A stretch of 64,000 nt of DNA from Sorghum bicolor (Eukaryota; Streptophyta; Magnoliopsida; Poales; Poaceae). Each line of letters begins with the position of its first letter. The first letter of the stretch is position 1. Under the pieces are notes generated by a model. That model was given only the letters and a program-made list of their open reading frames with translations, was not told the origin of the DNA and made no database searches. Position numbers and translations under genes: made by a program. Below, piece by piece: positions 11,404 through 22,687 of the stretch. Where the stretch lies: positions 40,864,338 to 40,928,337 of the forward strand of contig NC_012879.2 in the NCBI RefSeq assembly GCF_000003195.3. The letters are read 5' to 3'.

Positions 11404-12410
11404 TTTGGGGTCGAGGTCGGCGCTGATCGTCAGTACCTTGCCGTCAGAGCCGTTGGGGTCGAGCGGGATCTTCTTAGTGCCCTCCGCTGGTTCGAAAGTG
11501 CCCGCATGACGCTTTGGTTCGGGAGCTTCAGCAGCGAGGGCCTCGAGCTTTGAGGCGAGCTCGGTGGAGTTCTCGATTGCTTCTCCATACTCGACGCACT
11601 CGACATCGCACTCGTACACATGCTCGTTGGAGGAGCTGACGATGATGACCCCCTTGAGCCCAGGCATCTTCAGCTTTAGGTAGGTGTAGTTGGGGATAGC
11701 CATGAACTTAGCATAGCCTGGGCGCCCGATGATGGCATGGTACGTGCCTCGAAATCCCACCACCTCAAAGGTGAGAACCTCCTTTCTCAAGTTGGCCGCC
11801 ATGCCAAAATAGACCGGCAGGTCGATTTCACCTACTGGCAACGCCTTCTTTCCAGGTACGACACCATGGAAGCCGCCCGCGCTTGGTTGGAGCTGTGTCC
11901 TTTCGATGCCGAGGAGGTCGAGGGTCTCGAGGTAGATGATGTTCAGGCTGCTGCCGCCATCCATCAGCACTTTCGAGAGTCTGGTGTTGATGATGATGGG
12001 ATCGACGACGAGTGGATAGACGCTAGGGGCGACTACCTTATCGGGACGGTCGTCTTGATTGAACGTGATGGGGGTGTTCGACCAGTTGAGGTATTGGGGC
12101 ACCGCCATCCTTGCTACAAAGACCTCATGGCACTCCCTCTTGCGTTGCCTTGCAGTTTGCTGCGTCGAGGGTCCGCCGTAAATCATGTAGCAGTCATGGA
12201 CGGCTAGGAAACCCTCGTCTTCTTTGTCGTCCCCCTTGTCACCGTTCTTTTCTTTCCATTGTTCGTCCTTCTTGAGCCCTAGGCCGTCGAAGTATTTTTT
12301 TCAGCATGCGGCAGTCTTCGAGCTTGTGGTTCGCCCCTCCCTTATGGTAAGGGCAAGGCTCTTTTAACATCTTATCGAAGATGGCACCCTTAGGGGGCCC
12401 TCGAGGCTTT
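11404..12410 (-). pseudogene. Protease and gag C-terminal region of gypsy copy 1
   Basis: The minus strand reads PRGPPKGAIFDKM and PCPYHKGGANHKLEDC (a Cys/His motif typical of this family), then IYGGPSTQQTARQRKRE. The aspartic protease has the active site LMDGGSSLNIIY (D-G-G in place of D-T/S-G) and the flap-like GFRGTYHAIIGRPGYAKFMA. A frameshift near 12290 separates gag from protease. Confidence 0.75.
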
Positions 12411-13934
12411 TTACGTTCCACAGCAGCGATGAGGTCGTCGTCGAGGGCCTCTCATTGGAACGGTCGTGCTTTCTTCTTCTTCTTGTTCTTCTTGGGTCCT
12501 CGACTGGGGCCCTCGTCGTCGTCGGCCGGCGACTTGCCTTTGCCTCCTACGTAGCTGAAGAAAGCGCCGACTGCTTCCTCCCCCGCTGCATAGTTTGCCA
12601 CCACGTCCATTAGCTCGTCGACGGTCTAAGGGTGATTCCTGCCCAATTCCCTCACCAGATCTCGGCAAGTGGTGCCTGAGATAAAGGCCAGGATGACGTC
12701 GTGGTCGGGGATGTGCGGCAGCTCGGTGCGCTGCTTCAAAAAGCGTCGAGCATACTCTCGGATGGTTTCTCCTGATTTCTGCTTGCACTTGCTAAGGTCC
12801 CATGAATTGCCGGGCCATATGTAGGTCCCTTTGAAGTTGCCCTCGAACACTTTGACCAAATCGGTCCAGTCGTGGATCTGGTTGGCTGGGAGCTCCTCAA
12901 GCCATCTGCGGGCGGTGTCGGAGAGGAAAAGCGGTAACTGTCGGATGATGGCTCGATCATCCCCTCAAGCGCCTCCCAACTGGCAGGCTAGCCGGAAGTC
13001 TGCCAGCCACAGTTCTGGCTTGGTTTCGCCGTTGTATTTAGCAATGCTGGTCGGGGGTCAAAACGGGCTGGGCAGCGGCGTGCTGCGGATCGCTCTGCTG
13101 AACACGTGAAGGCCCGGTGGTTCTGGGGCCATCCGGTCCTTGTCACTGTCGTATCGTCCGCCGCGGTGGGCGCTGTAACCACGCTCCTCTGCATCCTCGT
13201 GCCGACGGTGACGATACTCGTTGATGTCGTGTCGTGCGTCATGTCGCCGTTGATTGTCGACGGGGTGGTTTTGGACAGGCGCCGTCTTCTTTCTTCGAGG
13301 GGACGGTTGTTGATGGACCGACGCCTCCCTTTCGTTTCGGATTGGCTGGTCATGCTTCTCCGAGGCTGCCCCTCATCGCCGAGAGGCCGAGCTCTCGGCT
13401 TGATGAGCCGCCGCCACTTCAAGTAGAGTCTGCACCTCATCTTGAATGCGCCGCGCTTGGGAGTTCAAGGGTTCAGGCATGTTGCGTAGCAGCATGGTCG
13501 CAGCCACAACGTTCTGGCCCGCTCGGGGGAAGCGGCTGATGGGTTGTTCTGGTTCCCCGTCCCCGACAATCTGTCCATACACTTCTCGAGCTCGCCTGCG
13601 TGCGCCTCTGCCATGCGGGAGTGGTTGGTCCTGCTTGAGGGCCCGCTCGAGCTGGGAGAGACGCTCACGGTCTTCATCAAGCCTGGCTTTGAGCTCTCGT
13701 AACTGCGCAAGTTGCATGGCTTTGTCTTCCTGAGGCGGAGGGTCGACCTGACTATTGTTCCCAGGTGTCCTGGGGTCCTCTATTGCTACAGGGGCTCGAC
13801 CTCCAGCGACGGCGTCTTGTGTCTCGTCTGTGGTCTCCACCTCTCCATCGACGTTGAAGCATTCCCTCGTAGGGTCATAGCTGTCGGATTCAGAGTCGGG
13901 GTCCGGCTCGGCAGCGTAGAAGCATCCACGTCTT
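12411..13934 (-). pseudogene. gag of gypsy copy 1 (3' part)
   Basis: Minus-strand fragments match copy 2 gag: VKVFEGNFKGTYIWPGNSWD and ETIREYARRFLKQRTELPHI of the retrotransposon gag domain, and further upstream ETTDETQDAVAGGRAPVAIE and AGQNVVAATMLLRNMPE. Several frameshifts and stops (e.g. in NHP-stop-TVDELMDV near 12628) break it. The copia element is inserted at 13934/13935; the 5' remainder of gag lies at 38502-38645. Confidence 0.75.
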
Positions 13935-15843
13935 TGAAAGCTCTAGTTTGGTTTTGGATAATTGATGAAACCCTAGTACTAACCTCTATACTAAGTGTGT
14001 GTAGACTTAATGAGGTTGGTACATGCTAAGTGATGGAGCAAGTGATGATCATGGTGATGAAGGTGTTATCCACAAGATGATCAAGTGCTCAACTTGGAAA
14101 AGAAGAAAGAGAAAAACAAAACCCTATGGAGATCAAGGCAAAGGTATTGCTTAGGGTTTTGGTTTTGGTGATCAAGACACCATAGAGGGTGTGATCACAT
14201 TTAGGATAGATAGCCATACTATAAAGAGGGGAATTCTTTGGCTAAGTGGTTATCAAGTGCCACTAGGTGTCATTGTTCATGTGCATGCATTTAGAACCTA
14301 GTGAGCTAACTTAACTCCTTCGAAGAAAATGATTGTGAAAATGCTAACACACGTGCACTTGTTGGTACACACTTTGTGGTGTTGGCACACTTTGAGAAGG
14401 TGGTGGAGTTTGAAGGGTAGAGAGAGGATGGGTTCCTCTCTCCCTCCCGCCGAGCTTGCGAGGCAGGATTCGGCGCTTTTCAAGAAAATGAAGTGGATAT
14501 TTTCTATTGCGCCGATGGATAATTTGGAGAAGTCACGGGAGTGTTTCTCGCTGAGAAAACACTCACCGGACGCTAGCTTCTAGAGCACCGGACGCTGCGT
14601 CTGAGCGTCCGGTGCAGACAGTGCCTGGCCCAGTTAGGGTAAGGCACCGGACGATAGGCACCGGACGCTGGCTTGAGCGTCCGGTGGTGCGCGTCCGGTG
14701 TGCGGGCGTTTTGCGACCCTCTCTGCGCATGGGTCCGGTGAGCACCGGATGCTAAGGGTGCATCCGGTGGCTTGCGTCCGGTGACCCTGCAGTTTGCGGA
14801 GCTCTCTGCGCATGAGTCCGGTGCTAACTTGCTCAGCGTCCGGTGCTCTGCAGGTTACCGTTAGACTCTGACACGCGGCTGACGTTTGAGCACCGGACGC
14901 TGGTGTTGAGCGTCCGGTGCCCCTTTAAGAGCGTCCGGTGACCCCGAGTTTTGCCCAGTGAAAGAGCCAACGGCTCTATTTGTTTGAGGGGCTATATATA
15001 CGTGTTTGGCCGGCTTAGGGCACACTCTCTTGGCATTCTAGCATACTTGACATCCTTGTGAGCCTAAGCGAACACCTCCCACTCATCTCCTTCATAGATT
15101 ATACATCTTTGTGAGATTGGGAGTGATTCCAAGTGCATTTGCTTGAGTTATTGCATCTAGTGGCACTTGGGGATCGTTCTAGCTGCGGTTTTCTTGTTAC
15201 TCTTGGTGGTTGCCGCCACCTAGACGGCTTGGAGCAGCGGAGGAGGATTGGCACGAGTTGGTGATTGTTCGTGACCATCTCCCAGAGATTGTGAGGGGCC
15301 TTGTACCTTCCCCGGCGGAGAGCCGAAAGGTAACTCTAGTGGATTGCTTGTGTCATTGAGCTACCTCACTTGTGGGTAGGTTCTTGTGGTGTCCTAGTGA
15401 GGACGAGGTTTGTGCAACACCTCTTAGCCACCGAACCACCAAGTGTTGGTCGACACAACGGGGACGTAGCGTGCCGGCAAGCATGTGAACCTCGGGAGAA
15501 AAATCGGTGTCTCAATTGTGTTTGATTGGCATTCTCCCGGTGCTTGATTGTTTATATTGGTGATTGGTTCATCCCCTACACGGCGGTATAAATATCTCAT
15601 CCTATTCTTACTTACCGCAAACTAGTGTAATTAGTTTAGTTGCTTTCTTTGCCTTGTGTAGCTTAGTTCTTGTGTGGTTAGTGTTCTTAACAACTAGAAT
15701 TGTTGGGTAGGTGGCTTGCAAACACCCCTTTAGAGCTAGAGCAAAAAGCTTTGCTTTGTTATTTACTAACCTCTTGCTCTAGTGAGTTTGTAGAATTTTT
15801 AAATAGGCTATTCACCCCCCTCTAGCCATATTAGGACCTTTCA
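13935..15843 (+). repeat. Copia 5' LTR (1909 bp)
   Basis: TGAAAG...CTTTCA. It contains a TATA box (TATATATA, 14993-15000) about 850 bp before the PBS. Upstream of the TATA (14564-14940) is an array of about 16 CACCGGACGC / GCGTCCGGTG motifs in both orientations. Confidence 0.95.
14564..14940. promoter_or_regulatory. CACCGGACGC/GCGTCCGGTG array in the copia 5' LTR
   Basis: About 16 copies of a 10-bp motif in direct and inverted orientation, some degenerate (CACCGGATGC, GCATCCGGTG), ending about 50 bp before the TATA box. The right LTR has the same array (37201-37598) with one extra motif pair. A role as promoter-proximal binding sites is inferred from position. Confidence 0.6.
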
Positions 15844-15845
15844 AG

Positions 15846-15858
15846 TGGTATCGGAGCC
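15846..15858 (+). other. Copia primer-binding site
   Basis: TGGTATCGGAGCC, two bases after the 5' LTR, matches the initiator-Met tRNA complement (TGGTATCAGAGC) used by plant copia elements. Confidence 0.9.
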
Positions 15859-15902
15859 GTGGTCACCGTTTGTGAAGGCTTAACAACCTCGGTGCTTAAA
15901 TT

Positions 15903-17978
15903 ATGGCTCAAATAGTGTTCAACCATGTTGGGGGCAAACCACCGTTCTTTGATGGCACAAGTTCTTTTAACTATTGGAAGAGAAAGATGAAAATGTATCT
16001 TGGATCAATAAATGATAGAGTGTGGGAAGTCACCGAAAATGACTTTGTGATTCTTGATCCGGCTAACCCCACCGACAATGAGAGAGCAAACAAGCAATGC
16101 AATACTATGGCTCTCAACACAATATACAATGGCATTGATTCAAAAGTATTTGAACAAGTCAAAGATCTTGAGAAGGCAAGTGAAGTGTGGACAAGACTAG
16201 AAGAAACATATGAGGGCACTACAACGGTAAAAAGTGCCAAGTTATACATGCTCAAGGACAAGCTTTCAAACTTCAAGATGAAGGATGATGAGTCAATTCC
16301 AGAGATGTCCTATAGGCTCCAAGTCATCATTAATGATCTCAAGGGCCTTGGTGAGAAAGTGAAGGATGAGGATTTCATTCACAAGTTCTTAATGTGCTTG
16401 CCTAAGAGGTTCAAGACATTGAGAACAATCATCTTTAGAGGTGGATTGACGGGTGTATCTCCCAATGAGGTACTTGGAGATGTCATGACCGAAGATCAAT
16501 ACAATGACAATGATGATGATGAGGTCATGAAGAAGGATGATGATGACAAAAAGAAGAAGAGTGTAGCATTCAAAGCTAGCTCTTCATCCAAGAGCAAGAA
16601 TAAGGGCAAGGCTAAGAAGGAAGAATCAAGTGATGAGGAGTGCTCCAATGATGATAGTGATGATGAAGCACTAGCACTCTTTGTTCGCAAATTTGGCAAG
16701 ATGATGAAGAAGAAGGGCTACCATACAAGGAAGAGAAGGGACAACTCCAAGAACAAGGAATATGTGAGGCTATGCTACAAGTGCAAAAGCCCCGATCATA
16801 TTGTAGCGGATTGTCCATACAATAGTGATCATGATGAGCATGAGAAGAAGAACAAGAAGGAGAAGTAAGAAAAGAAGGAGAAGAAGATGGTCTTCAAGAA
16901 GAAGAAGAAGGGTGGATCCTATGTTGTGACATGGGATAGTGATGCTTCTTCGGATGATGATTCTAGTGATGATGACAAGGCATCCAAGAAGAAGGCGCTT
17001 GCAAGCATTGCTATCAACAAGCCATCACTCTTCGACACTCCTTCATGCTTCATGGCCAAGGGCCACAAGGTACAATATGATGAGAGTGAAAGTGAAAATG
17101 AACATGAACATGATAGTGATAATGATGATGAAAATGAATTCACTAATGAACAACTCATGGACATGCTAGAACAAGCCGATTCACTTATTCAATCTAAAAA
17201 CAACAAAGAATTGGCCAAGAAGTTAAAAGCTCTTGAGCAATCCTTTGATGAGCTCAATGCTAATCATGAGAGGCTAGTGGAAGCCCATGAGAAGCTTGGC
17301 AAGGCTCACACCAAGCTTGAGAAAGCTCACTCCTTGTTGTTAGAAGAGAACAAGGAAAAGGTTGTTGTATCATGTGATGTGGGCACAACATGTGACTTAA
17401 TTAAAGAATCACCCAACCAACCTATTATTGTGGCCACTAACTCTTCTTGTAGGTCTTCATCCACCACCACCAACTCTACCTCCACTTCTAGTGTTAGTGT
17501 CACTTGTGACACCTCACTAAAGGTTGAGAATGAGACTCTCAAGAGAGAGGTGGATGAGATCACTCACGCCCTAGGCAAAGCCTATGGTGGTGAGGCCTGC
17601 TTGCTAAAGTGCTTGGGTAGCCAAAGGTTTTCTCTCAATAAAGAGGGATTAGGCTATACCCCCAAGAAGGGCAAGAAAGCCTTTGCAACTCACAAGCCTA
17701 GCTTTGTGAAGAGCAATGGTCGGTATTGCAACAAATGCAAGCAAGTTGGGCACCTAGAGCTTAATTGCAATAAAATGAACAAGAACAAGAAAATTGCTAA
17801 TGTACCTTACATTCCTTTTGATTCTTGTTATGTGCTTACCAAGGGTGAGAAGGGTGTGCATGCTAAGTTTGTTGGTACACCAATTGTGGGTCCAAATAAG
17901 AAGGCCATTTGGGTACCAAAAATCTTAGTCACTAACCTCCAAGGACCCAAACAAGTATGGGTACCTAAGAAACATTGA
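15903..17978 (+). pseudogene. Copia gag
   Basis: It starts at an ATG 45 bp after the PBS (MAQIVFNHVGGKPPFFDGTS). The N-terminal half is the copia gag domain (SFNYWKRKMKMYLGS). Two zinc knuckles of the CX2CX4HX4C form follow, CYKCKSPDHIVADC and CNKCKQVGHLELNC, in Lys/Asp/Glu-rich sequence, with a coiled-coil-like segment (HEKLGKAHTKLEKAH) between them. A single in-frame TAA (16866-16868) splits the frame; otherwise it is open to a TGA at 17976. Gag would form the particle and bind the element's RNA. The SIRE lineage characteristically has a long gag. Confidence 0.85.
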
Positions 17979-17990
17979 TTTGTTTTGTAG
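17976..17990 (+). promoter_or_regulatory. Double in-frame stop at the gag/pol border of the copia
   Basis: Gag and pol are in the same frame but are separated by TGA TTT GTT TTG TAG. The next codons run straight into the protease. Expressing pol would need readthrough, splicing or reinitiation here; I cannot tell which, or whether the stops are mutations. Confidence 0.4.
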
Positions 17991-20900
17991 GTAAACTATA
18001 AAGCCGGAGGAAGGCATTGGGTGCTTGATAGTGGGTGCACACAACACATGACCGGTGATTCAAGAATGTTCAATTCAATCAATCCAAATGATGATCTTGG
18101 TGTTGATAGTATCACTTTTGGTGACAATGGCAAAGGCAAGGTCAAAGGGCTTGGCAAAATTGTTATATCCAATGATTTGAGCATTTCCAATGTGCTACTA
18201 GTAGAGAGCTTGAACTTCAATTTGCTATCCGTAGCTCAACTTTGTGATCTTGGTTTCAAATGCATATTTGGAGTTGATGATGTAGAAATCATAAGTGTAG
18301 ATGGCTCAAACTTGATATTCAAAGGCTTTAGATATGAGAATCTATACTTGGTTGATTTCAATGCTAGTGAAGCTCAATTATCAACATGCTTGCTCACTAA
18401 ATCTAGCATGAGTTGGTTATGGCATAGAAGGCTTGGTCATGTTGGAATGAAACAATTGAACAAGTTAGTCAAGCATGATCTTGTTAGAGGCTTGAAAGAT
18501 GTCACATTTGAGAAAGACAAGCTTTGTAGTGCATGTCAAGCCGGAAAACAAGTAGGCAACACTCATCCAAAGAAAAGCATCATGAGTACATGCAAGGCAT
18601 TTGAGTTGTTGCACATGGACTTATTTGGACCAACCACATACACAAGCATTGGTGGAAACAAATATGGATTTGTGATAGTGGATGATTTCACAAGATATAC
18701 ATGGGTATTCTTTCTTAGTGACAAGAGTGATGCTTTTGCAACCTTCAAATCATTTGTCAAGAGAATACACAATGAATTTGAAACAACCATCAAGAAAGTG
18801 AGAAGTGACAATGGAAGTGAATTCAAGAATACAAGAGTTGATGAGCTTTGTGATGAATTTGGCATTAGGCATCAATTCTAGGCCAAGTACACTCCACAAT
18901 CAAATGGTCTTGTTGAGAGGAAGAATAGAACCTTAATTGACATGGCAAGATCAATGTTGAGTGAGTACAATGTGAGTCATTCTTTTTGGGCCGAAGAAAT
19001 CAACACGGCTTGCTACTATAGCAACTGACTCTATTGTCACCTAATGATGGAGAAGACTCCATATGAGCTCTTGAATGGAAGAAAGCCCAATATTGCATAC
19101 TTTCAGGTTTTTGGTTGCAAATGCTACATATTGAAGAAAGGCACTAGATTGAGTAAATTTGAAAAGAAATGTGATGCAGGTTTCTTGCTTGGTTACTCCA
19201 CTACTAGCAAAGCTTATAGAGTGTGGAATTTGGCTAGTGGTACTCTTGAGGAGGTGCATGATGTTGAGTTTGATGAAACCAATGGCTCTCAAGAGGAAGA
19301 TGAGAATCTAGATGATGTGAGAGGCACTCAATTGGCGGATGCAATGAAGAATATGGATATTGGTGATTTAAGGCCAAGAGAGGTGATGGATGTTGAAGAT
19401 GACAAAGATCAAGTGCTTCCTACCTCTAATGTGCAAGCTAGTGGTTCTCATGATCAAAACCAAGCTAGTACAAGTGGTACACAAGTGCAAGATCAACAAG
19501 CTAGTACATCATCTCATGATCAACCAAGTGCAAGCAATCAAGTGCAAATACTCCAACCAACAAATATTGCAAGAGATCATCCATTGGATCACATCATTGG
19601 TATATTCAAAGAGGAGTGCAAACTAGATCAAGACTAGCATCATTTTGTGAGCATTTCTCCTTTGTGTCTCACATTGAGCCAAAGAAGATTGATGAAGCAT
19701 TGAGAGATGTTGATTGGGTCAATGCTATGCATGAAGAGCTTAACAATTTCAAGAGAAATCAAGTATGGGAATTAGTTGAGAGACCTAGTGATCATAATGT
19801 TATTGGCACTAGATGGGTCTTTCGCAACAAACAAGATCAAGATGGGATAGTTGTAAGAAACAAAGCAAGATTGGTAGCACAAGGCTATACTCCAGTTGAA
19901 GGTCTTGACTTTGGTGAAACATATGCCCCGGTTGCAAGATTGGAAGCAATTAGGATCTTGTTGGCCTATGCTTGTGCTCATAACATCAAGCTATACCAAA
20001 TGGATGTCAAGAGTGCATTTCTCAATGGCTATATCAATGAAGAAGTTTATGTTGAGCAACCTCCCGGTTTTGAAGATGACAAGAAACCCAACCATGTTTA
20101 CAAGCTAAGAAAGGCATTGTATGGTTTGAAGCAAGCACCTAGAGCATGGTATGAGAGATTGAGAGATTTCTTACTCTCTAAAGGTTTCAAGATGGGCAAG
20201 GTTGACACCACTCTCTTCACCAAGAAGATTGATAAGGACTTGTTTGTGTTGCAAATCTATGTTGATGATATCATATTTGGATCAACCAATCAAGAATTTT
20301 GTGAGGAGTTTGGCAACATGATGGCTAATGAATTTGAGATGTCAATGATTGGAGAGCTTAGTTACTTCCTTGGTCTTCAAATCAAGCAATTGAAGAATGG
20401 CACATTTGTGAGTCAAGGCAAGTACATAAAAGACATGCTCAAGAAGTTTGGTATGGATGATGCAAAATCAATTAGCACTCCAATGGGAACAAATGGAAGC
20501 CTAGATAGTGACACAAGTGGAAATATGGTGGATCAAAAGTTGTATCGGTCTATGATTGGAAGCCTACTCTATGTGACCGCATCAAGACCGGATGTCATGT
20601 TTAGTGTATGCATGTGTGCAAGATTTCAAGTCTCACCAATAGAAAGTCATTTGAAGGCAACAAAGAGAATATTGAGGTACTTGAAGCATACACAAAATGT
20701 TGGTTTGTGGTATCCCAAAGGTGCAAAGTTTGAACTTGTTGGATATTCCGATTCGGACTATGCGGGATGCAAAGTTGAGAGAAGAAGCACATCGGGCACA
20801 TGTCAACTATTGGGAAGATCACTTGTCTCATGGTCATCCAAGAAACAAAATAGTGTTGCACTATCAACCGCCGAAGCGGAGTACATTGCGGCTGGTAGTT

Positions 20901-21211
20901 GTTGTGCACAAATCCTATGGATGAAGGCAACATTGAAAGATTTTGGAATCAATTTCAAACAAGTGCCATTGCTATGTGACAATGAAAGTGCCGTGAAGCT
21001 CACCAACAATCCGGTTCAACACTCAAGAACAAAGCACATAGATGTCCGCCATCATTTCATAAGAGATCATCAACAAAAAGGGGACATTTGCATTGAGAGT
21101 ATAGGCACCGATGATCAACTTGCCCACATATTCACCAAGCCACTTGATGAGAAGAGGTTTTGCAAGCTAAGGAATGAATTGAACATACTTGACTTCTCAA
21201 ATATGTGTTGA
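17991..21211 (+). pseudogene. Copia pol: protease, integrase, reverse transcriptase, RNase H
   Basis: Domains in order: protease (WVLDSGCTQHMTGD); GAG-pre-integrase HHCC (WHRRLGHVG ... CSACQAGKQ); integrase core with LHMDLFGP, VRSDNGSEF and NGLVERKNRT carrying D, D and E; RVT_2 reverse transcriptase ([34 protein letters not shown]); and RNase H ([30 protein letters not shown]). It ends with TGA at 21209. Lesions are TAG at 18879, TGA near 19026 and a 1-2 nt indel near 19600 that shifts the frame between integrase and RT. The RT-RNase H part (19640-21211) is uninterrupted. No envelope-like ORF follows, unlike some SIRE relatives. Confidence 0.9.
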
Positions 21212-21639
21212 TGCACCCCCACTTTATGACATGCCTCTCCTTCGAGCAAAGCAAGGTGAAATTGTTTGACATGTCATCCATCTTTGCTAAGGACTTGTTT
21301 AGTGCATCTAGTCATTCCTTACATGTCTTAGGCTCATTCATGAAAATCAATTGAATTTGATGCTTATATGGTACCACTATTGCTTCTATGCTTGACTTGA
21401 TCTAGTGGTAGCATATGACACGTTTGTGGCTTGCAATCCTAGTGTTTGATCTAGAATATGAGCTATAAGTGTTTAACTCAACATGGTACAAGATAACCCT
21501 TATTTGGAGGTGTGAAGAAGCTTGTCCTTGGATCAAACCGAGTTAAATATCTTAGGCAAGTAATCTAGATTGAACCAATTTGGTAAAATGATCTCACTTC
21601 ACATGGTTTCACACTAACCTATCTAAAATTTGAGCTCAC
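21212..21639 (+). other. Copia 3' untranslated region, part 1
   Basis: No ORF. It ends with CTCAC (21635-21639), the target duplicated by gypsy copy 2, and continues at 35851. Confidence 0.8.
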
Positions 21640-22629
21640 TGTCGAGGGTATCAACGAGGGGTACCCTCACCAATGCGTATAACGAGACCATCCGTACACA
21701 CGCGCGGCCATCGACGGCCGCAGCCTCGAAGACGGAAATAGCGTCGAGCGAATCGGTCAGGGCTCGAGCGACAACTGCCGTCGAATACGGAAGCGGGCTC
21801 GAGCGAACCGAGAGGCGTCGAGCGCAAGGACACTGTCCGCCGCCTAACGCGCGCACGAGAGCCAGGGCATTTAATGCACCTGACGCTTCCCCACCTAACA
21901 CACGGGTCACGGGAGGCTTCTGTCCCATCGTTCTTTTTGCAGCCTTCCCACCGAACGACCCAGGGCGTGTCACGACGCGGGAAACAAGGATGGAACGTCT
22001 AATCGGGATCCCCTCGAGACACCCAAGGTTAGCGCTCCAGATATCGACACCTCGTACGGCGTCCGACCCTCGACTTCACCAGGCTCCTTCCTGGAGACGA
22101 GTCGGGCGTCGACTGACCACGCCGTAACCGCTCCGCCGGATTTGCCGCCGAGCCATATAAGCGTGCATCCGCCGAACCAATCCAAGACGGCGCGCAGAGC
22201 AGAATGCAGGGGCACGCGTGATCATCACCAGGCTATTAAGACGGGACGGCTCGAGGGCATGCCGGTACGGAAACCTCGAGTAGGTCAGCGATCCATGCTG
22301 CTATCGACTCCAATTCCTACGCCTATACATGTACCCTAGGCCCTTCCTTGGAACTATAAAAGGAGGGACTCAGGAATAGAACAGGAGATCACGACACAAG
22401 ACCACGCTCATACGTAGTAGAGCTCCACACTTCATACCACACTTGTATTCGCCCCTATACAAGCACTTAGGTGCAAGATAATACAAACTCTCTCCCCCCC
22501 GCTGGACGTAGGGCCTTCTCTTGCCCGAACCAGGATAAATCTCTGTGTCTTCTTGCATCACCATCCGGGAAAGGGAGCACGCATACAAATTTACTCGTTG
22601 GTGTGACCCCCCGGGGAAAAACACCGACA
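21640..22629 (+). repeat. Gypsy copy 2 5' LTR (990 bp)
   Basis: TGTCGAGG...ACCGACA. TATA box TATAAAAGG at 22355-22363. The first 30 bp contain an inverted GAGGGTA/TACCCTC pair. Confidence 0.95.
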
Positions 22630-22630
22630 G

Positions 22631-22648
22631 TTGGCGCGCCAGGTAGGG
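22631..22648 (+). other. Gypsy copy 2 primer-binding site
   Basis: TTGGCGCGCCAGGTAGGG directly after the 5' LTR, in the TGGCGC- form of plant tRNA-primed sites. I do not assign the tRNA. Confidence 0.7.
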
Positions 22649-22687
22649 GTCCTGCGTGTTTTTCAGCGATTCCCCACTCCTTTCCGG

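Larger units (their letters stand above)
3503..13934 (-). mobile_element. Tat-clade Ty3-gypsy element, copy 1, larger part (gag-pol on minus strand), no LTRs
   Basis: The minus strand carries gag (13934 downward), protease, RT, RNase H and integrase, ending at a TAG at 8177. The plus strand carries an antisense multi-exon ORF (3503-7656). This layout is the known Tat-clade plan (RIRE2, Grande and Retand types), in which an additional antisense ORF lies between pol and the 3' LTR. The element is cut at 3503 inside the antisense ORF, losing the 3' LTR, and is interrupted at 13934 by the copia insertion. It resumes at 38502 and stops near 38645, losing the 5' LTR and the start of gag. Many stops and frameshifts show it is dead. 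Confidence 0.85.

Noticed and set aside
21630..22127. Open frames inside the gypsy LTR, also at 34841-35347
   Set aside because: Same sequence in both LTRs, no domain; the LTR promoter lies downstream of it.
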